Assembly (NCBI GenBank): GCA_928212115.1
Contig: CAKMRJ010005523.1
Coordinates: 242,660,016-242,724,015, forward strand
DNA length: 64,000 nucleotides
Source of the DNA: Lactuca virosa
Taxonomy: Eukaryota > Streptophyta > Magnoliopsida > Asterales > Asteraceae
Direction: 5' to 3'
Shown: in pieces, positions 1-11,726 of the stretch
Layout: the number at the start of each line of letters is the position of its first letter
Numbering within the stretch: position 1 is the first letter of the stretch
Made by a program: the position numbers and the translations under genes
The notes under the pieces: model-generated
Databases searched by the model: none
Told to the model about the DNA's origin: nothing
What the model saw: only the letters and a program-made list of their open reading frames with translations

Positions 1-3000
1 TATGAAAAATTGATGTTTGAATGTTTCCATTATTAGCAATGATGGATTTGATTCTTAATTAGGTTATTTGTGGAAGTGTCGAGAATTTACCAAATAGGGA
101 GAGTTTCTCATCGCCCAAGTTTCAATTGGAAAGAACTTGGAATCATGCAACCTGTATTGTATGATGAATGAAAAACTTTCACATTTGGAAATTTAGACTA
201 ATTCTTTGACAAAGTGTCAAGTGAAGGACTAAGGAGATAGAGTACGAGTACACTAGGTTGTCGTTGATCAAGTCCACCACAAAGTGATAAAGATATTCGT
301 CATGATTTACTAAAGTTTAGATAATATGGTTATACTTATAAGATTGAGTATAATTCTTAGTTGATTGAAAGAGTTTCAATCAATAGCAGAAAGTATAAGA
401 AAAATCTAGTAGGCAGAAAGATAAAAGTTTCTCTATTCAAAGAAGAAGGGAGAGTAACTTTTATTGTGTTTTATGATAGGTCTTAATGATAAGAACCATG
501 TCTCAATTTCCTCCTAAGTGAGTTTAGTACAATTGTATGTCTAAGAAGAGGAATCGAGAATTGTAGAAATGGTTAAATCAAGAAGTCAATCATACTTGTT
601 CCAATATCAAGTCTTAGAGTCAAGATTGTGACATGAGTGACAAGTCTTTAAGTAGGTTTGTAACACTATCAATGTAGAATAAGAAGTTTTCTTATTCTTG
701 TACATTTGAAATTGGTAGTTGATGTCTTGGATAAGACAAAGACCAACTAGGACCAATTGAGTGAAGTGTAAACTTGATAAGAAGCTACACTAACTCTTGA
801 TATTTGTTTTGTCAAGAAATGTTTCTTGACAAGAGAACCTTATATGTCAAGGAGTCAGTGGGAGTCTTAATGTTCTTGAAACGTTTCAAGAACAAATTCA
901 AGAATAAACCACTAGTTAATCACTAGCACACGACTTGAGGTTGGCAACCTATCGTGTGTTGACATATTTTGTTTCTGTGCCATTCAGATTGAGTTACTAT
1001 GCATGTGAGTTCTATGAGTTCTCATTTGAATGCATAAAGCAAGCACCTTGATCAATGGAAAGTACATTGATATGTAAGGGTGAGTTGCTAAACAACTTGG
1101 AAGACATGGGGGCTTCGTGGTTACCATAAGGCAAGAAATCAAGATTGAACAAGTTCAGTCCATATAGTTTGGATTTGTCGCAAACCTTAGTTTTGAACAA
1201 ATTCACATGGATAGGAACACATACACTTTAAAATCTAAGTGTCATAAGGTTTCCCTCCTTCATGAAAATGATTGTAAGGAAATGCTTTCACTAAGAGAGA
1301 TTTAAGTAAGAGATTGCAATTGTGAAAATTGTATTCTCAAAATTCGATTATGATTACGGCATCCCTTTTCATAGTTCGAATTGTGAGATTTGGCGATTAG
1401 TCTGAACATTGGGGACTTAGTAATATAAGTTCTGAATTGTTTAGACACACATGGAGCTATCTAAGGAAAGGTGTATGAGTTTGAGAAGCTTAGATAAAGC
1501 TTATCGAAGCATCTAGTATTAGAAATATGGACTTGGAATTCAATAAGTATTGTTTTCTAGAAGTTCAATTGTTTTCTAAATACATGTCAAAGCTAGTGGG
1601 AGCATAAGTGTTATGCTTGTATGGAAATAATCATTGTGTAGTGGGAGCATGATTATTATTTCAAGTATTGCAAGTTAGCAATATTAATTATATAAAACAA
1701 AGATTCATTGGCAAAGTTGTAGGGGTTGAAAAGTTGTTTTTGCTATAATAAGGGAGAGAATATTATACTTCATTTCAAATCTAAAGGCTTAGATTGTGGA
1801 ATTTTAATCAAATTTAGTCAATATAGAATGTTGTGTTGAATGGTTCAACATGAGGAAAATCTATATATGGAAAGGATAATTGCTTCTCAAATTGGTTATG
1901 ATTACGGTATCCCTTTTCATAATCAAAATTGTGAGAACATGGCAATTAGAAATATTATAAGCAGAAGACTGGTAAAGTATCAGTCTTCATGAATCGTGTC
2001 TCATACGCTTCGGGTATAGGATCGATTGCTTATGCTATAATGTTTGATCCTTCTAAAATTTTCCAAATTTAGCGCATAAGAGGGAAAAAGGACTAGAACG
2101 GTTTGACTAAAATTAAAACAACTCTCAAGGACGATCTAAGGTTCGCCAAGGATTTGTTCTTGTGAGTAGTTGGAAGTATTGTTGGTATGATGGACCATAT
2201 CGACATTATTAGAATAGATAAGATTCTATTAGAATGAGTTGTCATATGTCAAATATGGAAATGTTTCCATATTGGGAGTTGGAAATTGAGAATTATGTCT
2301 AGATTAGAAAATTTTATGCAAAAGGATGTTCAAAGGAATGTACTTTGAGAGACATCACGTCTATAGAATTGTTTTAACAATTTCTGATAGAGACTTGTAA
2401 TTCATTGGCCAAGTCTTGGTGACTTTGTGCTATGACTTTACAAAGGATCGTTGCATAAAATGTTAGAATCTAACGTATTCTAGTAGTGGCAAGAACCTTG
2501 TGTTCTTACACTAACGATGAGGATTAGGAAGTGTGAAATGAGCATCATTGGAAAAGTTTTCAATTGATCTATTTCACAAAGCATGGACCATAGGAAACAA
2601 AGTGTGCATGCTTGGAGCATGGGACAATTGTTGTTGTAATTCAAGTAATGAGTTGATTATCCGAAACATTAAATGATAATAATGAGTAATCATATGGTGG
2701 TTAAATAGAAGTGTTTTATATACTCTCACAAGTTTGGGGCCATATAGGATTAAGTATTATTGTTGTGTTTCAGTTTGCATGTTTTGACTTCCAGAATAAC
2801 TGGGTTATTCGAACCTCCACAGTCGGTCATACGTTGGAAGTAGGTATGAAGGAAGACTGTCATGAATCTGTCTGTAGATTGTCTAAGTGTTTAGACATAG
2901 CACAAGTTTGTTGCAGAGTTCATGAGTGCTTTAATAAGATTAGAGTATTGGATCAAACCCACGATCACTTGAATCACTTCATGTTTTTTATCATGAGTAA

Positions 3001-3518
3001 TTGTGAGACGATAACATTGTATATTCTTGACACCGAGACGTGTGAGTTGTTATTTTTTGGTCGGTTGCACATTGATAATAAGAAAACGCACCAGTAACTT
3101 GGTGTTATAAAACTTATTGTTGTGTGTGATTCGATCAGTAAATGCAAGCGAGCATTTGAGTCGAAGTTTATCCATTCCTTTTACCCAAAGTGGGATAAAA
3201 GCGATATCTGTGGGCCACTCGATGATTTAGTGATGACACCCTAAGCGCTTGGCCAAGCCGGGACTAAGTTGATGTGTTCAATTGTAGTCTGTTGTCAGTC
3301 GTCATAAATCGGAAGTCGGGAAACAGTATAGAGAGAATGATCAAATTCATGTCTTGTGTCTATACGATATCTTGAGAATGGAGGTATATATGATCCCTTA
3401 TCTAAAGGACACGTGTATCTGATAAGATCAGAGTTGACAGCGGCTTTTGAAAGCTACGATTGCTGATCAGGTTCTGAAGTTATGCAAAATAGTTATTCGA
3501 CTTATCCAAGTGGGAGAC
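1..3518 (+). mobile_element. Decayed Ty1/copia internal region, 5' end outside the window
   Basis: No long reading frame survives, but the orientation and family can be read. At 1989-2050 the + strand still encodes a degenerate copia RT C-terminal stretch (reads M-N-R-V-S-Y-A-S-G, then G-S-I-A-Y-A). This matches the same motif in the copia copy at 25933-26172. From about 2710 to 3518 the sequence is the long 3' noncoding tract that recurs at 4830-5100 and 17557-18043, ending in a polypurine tract (AAGTGGGAGAC) right before an LTR. A short segment is duplicated inside it (about 1340-1400 and 1890-1950). I infer an old element with its gag-pol almost completely eroded. A noncoding (LARD-like) derivative is an alternative. 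An apparent frame at 2711-3097 is in the noncoding tract and is not a gene. Confidence 0.7.
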
Positions 3519-4300
3519 TGTTGGATTAGTGTCTAAGTCCATAACTATTTGCTATGTACTTGACCCGATTGTGAGCATGGTCCTTTTGGGTTGCCTTCAC
3601 CATAGCAATATGTAGGATGAATTAAGGAGAGAAAGGTTTAATTATGATTTATTAATATATATGAGAAAAATATTAAAAGGAGAAATCATATTGTTTAATT
3701 AATATTAGTCAAGAATTAATTAAGATTTAATTTTGTGGCTAAAAGAGATTAATTAAATTAAGGGGACTGATATTGTAATTATAGGATAGTTACAAAGTTG
3801 GGCTTAGGATCCATTAGATGGAAATGGATGAATTCTATATGCAGGTCCATAAAGAAATCGTCCAAGGGCCTTCTGTAATGGTCCATTGGACTGCTTAAGG
3901 CCTAAGCAGTCGGATTAGGGTTTCCTAGTTGAAAACCCTAATAGCCTACATGTATATAAAGGACCCTTATGCCCCAAAAACGTGGTGAATACTTCCTTTA
4001 GGGTTTCCAGCCGTTTTTGGTGCCTCCTCTCTCCTCCCTCTTCATCCAAGTTGCTTAGTGGTGTTTGTGACTCCATTAGAGGTGCAACACTTGAGGCACT
4101 AAGCTTTCTGAAGCCAAGGATTGATTGTTATTGCTATATAACAATCAAAGGTAAGATCTAAACCCTAATTTCAGTTATAGTTTATTAGATCTAGGGTTTA
4201 TGGCTTTGGATTATCAATTGCATGCTCATTAGACAAACTAGATCCAAAGCTATTAGGGTTTGCATGTACACCATAGGATTGATGTAGAGCTCAAAACCCA
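3519..4300 (+). repeat. Ty1/copia LTR (copy A)
   Basis: Begins TGTTGGATTAG directly after a polypurine tract and ends near AAAACCCATCA. Its start, its middle (the tail AGCATGGTCC and TTGCCTTCACC) and its end match the LTR at 18044-18796. Instead of being followed by flanking DNA or a primer binding site it runs straight into RNase H coding sequence. So it serves as the 3' LTR of the region to its left and apparently as the 5' LTR of the shortened element to its right. The 3' boundary is accurate only to a few bases. Confidence 0.8.
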
Positions 4301-4724
4301 TCAGTTTACCCTAAATGGAGGAGCAATAACTTGGAAAAGTTCCAAGCAGGAGACTGTGGCTGATTCAACGTGTGAATCAGAGTATATTGCAGCAAGCGAA
4401 GAATCAAAAGAGGCAATATGGTTGAAGAAGTTCATCGGAGACCTTGGAGTTATGCTATCCATAAAGGAGCCCATAGAATTTTTATGCGATAATGAAGGGG
4501 CGGTTGCCTTAACCATGGTACCGAGAGATCATGGTAGATCAAGGCATATCGACAGAAAGTACCACTTCATAAGACATCAGGTTGAAGAAGGACAACTCGT
4601 GGTGAAGAGGATATCGTCACAAGACAACCCAGCAGATCCCCTTACAAAGGGACTGAATAGGGTTAAGCACTTGCAACATGAAAGAGGCATTGGGATAAAG
4701 GACGATATTAGTTTTAGTAATTAG
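4260..4724 (+). pseudogene. Ty1/copia RNase H C-terminal fragment
   Basis: An open frame whose first ~15 codons lie in the LTR and whose remainder is the C-terminal part of copia RNase H. Visible landmarks are FTLNGGAITWKSSKQETVAD, then STCESEYIAASEE, the CDNEGAVAL segment, DHGRSRHIDRKYHFIRHQVEEG and the NPADPLTKGL end. The same domain, more damaged, occurs at 25497-25712. In an element RNase H releases the RNA strand after first-strand synthesis. Here gag, protease, integrase and RT are all missing upstream, so the fragment cannot work on its own. The ATG is supplied by the LTR, so the start is incidental. Confidence 0.85.
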
Positions 4725-5100
4725 ATAAATTAGAAACTTGTAATAGCTAAATTGTAATTGACATTTTGATGATTGAATAAAAGGTGTTTTTTATTTATAA
4801 GTAAAGATACTGTGTTGTGTCAATTATTTACTATTGTTTCACTTTGCATGTTTTGACTTCTTGAATAATATAATTATTCAAACTATCCACAGTCGATCAT
4901 ACATTGGAAGTAGGTATGAGGCTAGACTGTCATGAGTTAGCTGTAGATGTCTAAGGAGTTAGACATAGCAAAAGTCTGTTGCACCATTCATGAGTGCTTG
5001 TGAAATAAGAATTTGAGCATTGGATCAACCCGCACTTATTAGAATCACTTCATGGAATTTATCACGAGTGATTGTGAGATGATAATATCATATAATATTC
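4725..5100 (+). mobile_element. Copia 3' noncoding region, left part (split by the Ty3 insertion)
   Basis: Resembles 2790-3060 closely (GCATGTTTTGACTTC, then the AGTCG.TCATAC.TTGGAAGTAGGTATGA block, then ATGAGTGCTT). The match stops at 5100 and resumes at 17557, which is how the Ty3 element at 5101-17551 was delimited. There is no coding sequence. Confidence 0.8.
5096..5100. repeat. Target-site duplication TATTC, left copy
   Basis: TATTC directly precedes the left LTR and is repeated at 17552-17556 directly after the right LTR. It proves that 5101-17551 entered as one unit. Confidence 0.9.
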
Positions 5101-8100
5101 TCTCACACCCCCAAACCAGAACGGCGGAAACGTTCGAGGGCGGATGACTTCATGTAGTATCATAACAGTTGAATACATAGTAAAGAAAGTAAAACAACCA
5201 TCACATATATAATTTAAAAGTTACATTGTTGAATGATACTTGTTTCAAAACAAATTACAATATGATGACAAAATGAGTTTTAAACTAACGCCTTAGCGTC
5301 ACTTCTCCAAAAGCTGATGTTTACCTGTATTACTGAATCCCTGAGAAATACAAGTAGTTTTGAAAGAGTGTCAACAATTAAGTTGGTGAGTTCATAAGTA
5401 TTTAATGTCAATGTTTGTATAAATCTGAATGAAATTGTTTGTATATGTTTGAATGAAGATGTTTGTATTTGTTTGAAAACTTCTAGAAAATCCCATATTT
5501 CCTACTAGTATAAAAGTAGTCTTCTACCAAGACCCGACTGTTTTGAATGTTTGCTTCTAGAAGTCCAATATTTTTCCATAAGTGTGTGGTAGCTTAAAAG
5601 TTCCAAAACTGTAATGCAATAGTGTTTCTCATGCCTAGAATAGTAGATTTATGTATGTATAAAATCACTAAGGCATTTGATGACCCCGTAAATCAACGTG
5701 TTTTTAATACTCCATGTGAGTTTTATAATCATGCTATTGACCCAGACTGCCTGTAACAACGTTCTTCAGGCGTTGGAATGTTATGACGTTTGTCACCCTA
5801 GACGTGCCGGTCTAACTGTAGCTAACAGTTTAGGTTGCGGGATTGTCAATCCCGTATAGATCTATACACAAGTATCACGCTCTCCCTACAAGAGACTATG
5901 GTATATAATACAGGACTTTAACTGCATACTTGAAGTACGTGACGTTGAATGTCTCACAAAACTTAGTATCAATAGATTTACGTATGAAAAGTCCATTTTT
6001 CTTGTATATGAAAGTATTTCCTTGATATAGTTCTTATAGTATGTAAAATTTCATGATTACCTTGTAAACGATACCTATTATAGTTTTTCCAAAAGTGTGT
6101 TTCGTTTGTATAGTAAATCCTAGTGTAATGTCGACTTTGAATGTAAAGTATAACATTTGTAATAACATTATTGAACATTTTACTCAAAATATTAAAATAA
6201 AGTGTTGAAAATTTATATAACAACATGTTTCATCCAAAGACAAGTGTTATCGTGATATGTTGTAGAGAAGTTTTGTACGATAGTTTAAGTCACAATGATT
6301 GTTTCATAACAAAAAGCATAGCAAAGATTGATGTTTTTCACACGAGGATAATCGTGTGTTTACTTATATTTCCCCCCCTTAAAAGTGTATAAAGCATTTT
6401 ACAAAGCATTTGAAAACTTGTTTGTCGGTGTATGAACTCACTTGATAGCTCGAAGAAGGTGTGAGACGAAATGAGCAGAACCTCGACTTGAGAAAGTTGA
6501 TTTTTCGGAATTATCGGGAATCTCGGGAATCTCGGAAATCTGGGAGTGTAAAACCTTCCTTCGTAACTTGGATGTGAACACGGGGCTTTTGGATTGTTCG
6601 GGGGTTTAAACGCAGAGCTTCGGCACTGAGAAAGGGAAGAAATGAAGCAAAAAATGTGGACCGACCACCCTCGCATCCTATTTATAGGGTGTGAGAGGCT
6701 TCGTACGCTGGTAGTCTCGGAGTACGTGGGGCGTAGTGCCTTCGCAGATCGTACGTGCGCGTATGTGGGTACGCTGGCGTAGCGAACGTCACTGCTTACG
6801 TACTCGGATGGGAGGGCTTCTGTCCAATGGAAAGCCTGTTTCCTGCTGGGGACGAGGCTCCTAACCTCTGGTACGCTTGGGCGTAACTATTACGTTGGGC
6901 GTAATTGTATTTCCAAAACTTCTAAATTACGTAACTTTCGCGTACGAGCTCCGTTTTTCGCGTTCTTTATATCCACGCGTAGGTGAGACTGATTTCATAT
7001 GATTGATTTCATAACAAAAAGCATAGCAAAAGATTGATGTTTTTCACACGAGGATAATCGTGTGTTTACTTGTATTCCCCCCCCCCCCTTAAAAGTGTAT
7101 AAAAGCATTTACAAAGCATTTGAAAACTTGGTTGTAGGGGTATGAACTCACTTGATAGCTCGAAGAAGGTGAGACGAAACCTCGACTTGAGAAAGTTGAT
7201 TTTCTCGGAATTCTCTGGAATCTCGGGAATCTCGGAAATCTCGGGAGTGTAAAACCTTCCTTCGTAACTTGGATGTGAAGACCGGGGCTTCGGGATGGCT
7301 TCGGGGGTTTAAAGGCAGAGCTTCGGCATGAGAAAGGGAAGAAATGAGCAAAAATGGCCGGCACCCTCGCATCCTATTTATAGGGGTGTGAGAGGCTTCG
7401 TACGCTGGGCGTACTTCGGAGTTACGCGGGGCGTAGTGCCTTCGCAGCTCGTACCTGCGGTACGTGGGTACGCTGGGCGTAGCGAACGTCATGCTTACGT
7501 ACTTCGGATGGGGGGCTTCTGTTCGATGGGAAGCCTGTTGCCGATGGGACGAGGCTCCTACCTCTGGTACGCTGGGCGTAACTCATTACGTTGGGCGTAA
7601 TTGTATTTCCAAAACTTCTAAATTACGTAACTTTCGCGTACGAGCTCCGTTTTTCGCGTTCTTTATATCCACGCGTAGGTGAGACTGTACTCTACAACTT
7701 TCATTTAGGCTCTGTCGGCTAGTTTTGAATTTATTTTTATTATATATTTTTTAATAGGCCGGGACACGAAAAGTCCGTTTTAAAATCCATAACTTCTTCA
7801 TCCGATGTCCGTTTCGTTCAGACTTTTTACCGTTGTGCTACCTTGACGAGATCTTCGATTCTCGTTTAGATTGTTTCGGCCAAAAATCCCTCGATCTCTA
7901 TTTCGTTTTTAGCTGTCTACTGTTATCCCGAAACTTAGAAAAATCATAACTTCCTCATACGAAGTCAGATTTAACGTTCTTTTTATGTACGTTACGGTTT
8001 GGTATATCTACGACTTTCGTTTAGATACCTAAGGCTAAAAAGTATTTTATTGCAAATTTCACTTTTTACGTTTGTCAGTGTTTTACCGGTTTTGACACGG

Positions 8101-8310
8101 ATTTTCGATTGGTCATAACTTCATCGTTATAACTCAGATTTTTGTGTTCTTTATATTTCTGAAAACCTTGACATGATAACTATCATTTTAGGCAACCTAA
8201 TAGAGACTTTTGAACATTTTATTTTTTACGCTAATTTCATTATATCAAAAGAGATTACAATTCTTGACTTTTTAGGTCAGTACATTGATTCGAAATATCG
8301 GGTTGTCACA
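5101..8310 (-). repeat. 3' LTR of the Tekay-like element, with an internal tandem duplication
   Basis: Aligns end to end with 14328-17551 (TCTCACACCCCCAAACC at the left, GGGTTGTCACA at the right). Relative to that copy it lacks the hAT insertion and has an extra ~0.7 kb from a tandem duplication (see 6291-7690). The first base pairs read TCTC instead of TGTC, so the terminal TG is mutated. A TATA box, CCTATTTATAGG read on the - strand as CCTATAAATAGG, lies at 7373-7384 in the second repeat. Confidence 0.9.
6291..7690 (-). repeat. ~0.7 kb tandem duplication inside the 3' LTR
   Basis: Two copies, about 6291-6997 and 7002-7690. Each starts near TGATTG.TTTCATAACAAAAAG, passes a C-run, the CTCACTTGATAGCTCGAAG block, the TATA box and the TACGCTGGGCGTA palindromes, and ends at CCACGCGTAGGTGAGACTG. 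The other LTR has only one copy. The element's promoter region is therefore doubled in this LTR. Apparent frames here are shadows. Confidence 0.88.
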
Positions 8311-8325
8311 TCATCCCCCGTTAGA
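8311..8325 (-). other. Polypurine tract of the Tekay-like element
   Basis: On the - strand the purine run GGGGGATGA sits immediately before the 3' LTR. This is the expected position for plus-strand priming. Confidence 0.7.
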
Positions 8326-8369
8326 GGGAATTTCGTCCCGAAATTTTATGTAAGATAAGTATTTGTGGA

Positions 8370-8975
8370 TTATGGAAAGAGATGTGGGTACTTTAGTTTC
8401 ATCTGATCTTCACGCTCCCAAGTGTATTCAGGTCCCCGCTTTGCATTCCAGCGGACCTTCACAATGGGTATGCGACTTTGTTTTGTTCTTTTAATTTCCC
8501 TATCCATGACCTCATTTGGTTCCTCTATAAAGTGGAGACTCTCGTTGATTTCGATTTCGTCTAGAGGGACGACGAGGGTCTCATCTGACAAACATTTCTT
8601 CAAGTTTGACACATGAAAGGTAGGATGTATGTTGTTGAGCTCCTGCGGCAAACGAAGCTTGTAGGCTACCGGGCCGATCCTGGCAAGGATCTCGAATGGT
8701 CCGATATACCTTGGATTTAGTTTCCCATGTTTTCCGAAACGTATTAACCCTTTCCAGGACGAGACCTTCAATAGCACCCGGTCCCCAACCTGAAATTCCA
8801 AGGGCTTTCGTCTTTTGTCTGCATAACTATTTTGTCTGTCTCTTGAAGACTTTAGTCGTTCCCGAATTTGAACAATCTTCTCAGTTGTTTCTCTTATAAT
8901 TTTCGGGCCTGTGACAGTGTTTTCGGGTACTCGTCCTCTAGCTAGTTGCGTGTCACCCACCTCAGCCCAGCACAA
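8370..8975 (-). pseudogene. Integrase C-terminus with chromodomain (Tekay-like)
   Basis: A 201-codon frame. An integrase C-terminal region with QNSYADKRRKPLEFQVGDRV and WKGLIRFGKHGKLNPRYIGP (the GPY/F-type module) is followed by the linker YKLRLPQELNNIHPTFHVSN. It ends in a chromodomain-like tail (KVRWNAKRGPEYTWEREDQM). In chromoviruses this tail is thought to steer integration into particular chromatin. It is separated from the catalytic core at 9109-9687 by a stretch with no long open frame, so it is not expressed as part of a full polyprotein here. It ends 60 bp before the 3' LTR. Confidence 0.88.
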
Positions 8976-9108
8976 AGGTGATCTGCACTTGCGGCCATAG
9001 AGGGCTTCAATGGAGCAACCTTAATGCTGGAGTGATAGCTATTGTTGTACGAGAACTCGACTAGTGGTAAATGGGTATCCCATGCTTTACCAAAATCGAT
9101 TACACAAG

Positions 9109-9687
9109 CTATAGTTGTATGGTCCTCTCACTTTGACCGTCGGTTTGTGGATGGTAAGCGGTACTCATGTCTAGTCTCGTCCCTAGAGATTTTTGCAGCG
9201 ACTGCCAGAATCGCGAGGTGAACCTACTATCTTTGTCGGAGATAATGGATATTCGTACACCATGCAGTCGTACAATCTCTCGGATGTATGTTCGAGTTAG
9301 CTTCTCCATATTGTCGGTTTCCTTTATTGGTAGGAAGTGTGCGGACTTTGTTAACATGTCGACGATCACCCATATGGTATCGTGACCACCCGTTGTCTTG
9401 GGCAATTGGTTATGAAGTCCATGTGATCCGCTCCCACTTCCATTCAGGTATCTTGGTTGCTGAAGTAAACCTGATGGTTTCTGGTATTCGACCTTAACCT
9501 TGGCGCACGTAAGGCATTTACTCACGAAGGTAGCAATCTCTGCTTTCATGTTAGGCCACCAGTATAACTTTTTAAGATCCAGATACATCTTATCTGAACC
9601 TGGGTGGACGGAATATCGAGTGTTGTGCGCCTCGGTCATGACCAACGTCTCTAATCCACCGTGTTTCGGTGTCCAGATCCGATCCAT
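9109..9687 (-). pseudogene. Integrase zinc finger and catalytic core (Tekay-like)
   Basis: The HHCC zinc-binding part is visible as HNTRYSVHPGSDKMY with the closing CLTCAK pair. The core shows TIWVIVDMLTKSAHFLP, IISDKDSRFTSRFW (second Asp) and HPQTDGQSERTIQ (catalytic Glu). Between the finger and the core the frame reads YLNGSGSGSHGLHNQ, where the family has a Trp-rich stretch ending in the first catalytic Asp. This looks like a pair of compensating indels that erased that Asp. The protein would lack one of the three DDE residues. The upstream RNase H and the downstream chromodomain lie in other frames. Confidence 0.88.
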
Positions 9688-9879
9688 GAGATATCAGGCT
9701 CCGTCACCCTTGACTTCCAAGTTCTTATCCATCCCTTCAGGGATTCACCCGCCACATTTTCAGGTTCAAAGCGTCGAGCTGAGCCTCCTTGATTTGTGTG
9801 GACAAGTGTGAATGGATAGTCATAGTCAATGATTTGACTCTACGACCAGAGTATTCTTTACGACTTAGGGCGTCAGCTA

Positions 9880-10290
9880 CTACGTTGGCCTTGCCGGGAT
9901 GATAACGAATTTCACATTCGTAATCATTGAGTAGCTCGACCCACCGTCTTTCTCATGTTGAGTTCCTTTTGATTCGAATATATGTTGTAGGCTTTTGTGG
10001 TATGTAAAGATAGTGCTTTTCGTACCGTACATATAGTGTCTCCAGATCTTTAGAGCAAACACAATTGCTCCTAACTCAAGATCATGTGTGGTGACCTCGT
10101 GCGTCTTGAGTTGTCTCGAGGCGTAGCGATGACCTTTCCTCGTTGCATTAGCACACATCCAAGACCTTGATTAGATGCATCACAGTAGACCACGAAGTCT
10201 TCTGTTCCTTCTGGCAAGGACAATATAGGTGCGCTGCATAGTGCTTGCTTCAGAGTTTGGAATGCAGCGTCTTGTTTTTCCTCCCAATTG
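9880..10290 (-). pseudogene. RNase H domain (Tekay-like)
   Basis: The clean frame is 9880-10158: ANATRKGHRYASRQLKTHEV, HDLELGAIVFALKIWRHYMYG and the KSLQHIFESKG segment. These are standard Ty3-type RNase H/connection landmarks. The N-terminal part (about 10160-10290) is still recognisable by position but is interrupted. It lies between RT and integrase as expected. Confidence 0.8.
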
Positions 10291-10308
10291 AAAGTTACCC
10301 CTTCTGGG

Positions 10309-11279
10309 TCAAGGTGGTAAGTGGTTTAGCAATCTTCGAGAAGTTTTGTATAAATCTTCGGTAATAGCCAGCAAGGCCCAAGAATTGTCGGATTTCCGTT
10401 GGGGTTCTGGAGCTGACCAGTTCTCGATTGCCTTGATTTTGGAAGGGTCCACGTGTATCCCGTCTTTGCTAACCACGTGACCTAGGAAATCTACTTTCCG
10501 AATCCAAAATTCGCACTTTGAGAATTTTGCGTATAGCTTCTCCTTTCTTAGCGTTTCCAAGATTTGTCGGAGGTGTTGACCATGTTCCTCTTTACTCTTC
10601 GAATAGAAGAGTATATCGTCTATGAACACGATCAAAAATTTGTCCAGGAATGAACGACACACTCGGTTCATTAAGTCCATGAACACGCCGGTGCATTTGT
10701 TAATCCAAAGGGCATCACTACAAACTCGTAGTGACCATAACGAGTTCGAAAGGCTGTTTTGGGAACATCTCCTTCCAAGACTCGCAGCTGATGATACCCG
10801 GATCTCAAATCGATCTTCGAGAAATAACTCGCTCCTTGGAGTTGGTCGAACAAGTCGTCAATGCGTGGTAGGGGATATCGGTTCTTGATAGTGAGCTTGT
10901 TGAGTTCCCGGTAATCGATGCACATGCGGAAAGATCCATCCTTCTTCTTTACGAACAGGACTGGTGCTCCCCAAGGTGAGAAGCTCGGTCTGATGAATCC
11001 TTTGTTGAGTAGTTCGTTTAATTGGCTGGATAATTCATGCATCTCAGCTGACGCTAGACGATACGGCGACTTAGCTACTGGGGTACCTCCGGGGATTAAA
11101 TCGATCTCGAACTTGACTTGTCGCTCTGGTGGGACTCCTAGAAGATCTTCAGGGAAGATATCGGGAAAATCGCAGACTTTTGGAATGTCTTTGAGGTCTT
11201 TCACTTCTTTTTCCTTATCTACCACGTGGGCTAAGAAGGCATGTGTACTCCTTACGCAGGTTTTTGGGCTTTGACGCAA
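10309..11279 (-). pseudogene. Reverse transcriptase (Tekay-like), in two frames
   Basis: 11279-10671 carries the N-terminal fingers and palm: VKFEIDLIPGGTPVAKSPYR, GFIRPSFSPWGAPVLFVKKK, FRMCIDYRELNKLTIKNRYP, DLFDQLQGASYFSKIDLRSG and FVVMPFGLTNAPA. 10686-10309 continues with the catalytic box FIDDILFYSKS and LRKEKLYAKFSKCEFW, FLGHVVSKDGI. The two frames overlap by about 16 bases, so a single indel near 10675 breaks RT between PFGLTNAPA and FMDLMNRV. The Asp-Asp pair is intact. The second frame ends early through another disruption. Confidence 0.9.
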
Positions 11280-11721
11280 GAGATGATTTGTAAATTGGTA
11301 CCGGGTTTGTCACCATAAATGACAAGAGTTTCGCCGTTTGGCAGATTTAGGCGAACGGCCCTTTCGTGACAAAGTATATCGGCATGGTGCAGGCTTAACC
11401 AATCCATACCGATGATGACATCAAAGCTCTTTATAGTGATCGGCATTAGATCGATTGGAATGAATGTTCGTTTAGAGTTAGTAGTGTGCAGCCTATGTAC
11501 ATATCGTTTGTGCTTTCTGTTCTACCGTTTGCCATTTCTACTGTAAATATCTTATAGAGTGATTGAGGGTTCTGTTTTAGTATGTGTTTGAATTTATGAC
11601 TCACGAAACTCCTCTCCGCACCACAATCAAAGAGTATGCATGCATAAGCGTTATTGAGGAGAAACGTACCCGTAACCACCGTGGGATCAGCTATTGCTTC
11701 GTTCTGCCCTATTGCCAGCAC
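11252..11721 (-). pseudogene. Retropepsin-like protease and protease-RT linker (Tekay-like)
   Basis: 11721-11446 contains the active-site segment CILFDCGAERSFVSHKF. The family normally has Asp-Ser/Thr-Gly-Ala, and this copy has Cys in the second position. 11446-11252 continues with SFDVIIGMDWLSLHHADILC, the flap/C-terminal part and the linker. The two parts meet within about one codon at 11446. Gag ends at 11727 in another frame. Confidence 0.82.
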
Positions 11722-11726
11722 TCTTC

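Noticed and set aside
2711..3097. 128-codon open frame on +
   Set aside because: It lies in the copia 3' noncoding tract that recurs elsewhere without an open frame, and no family motif is present.
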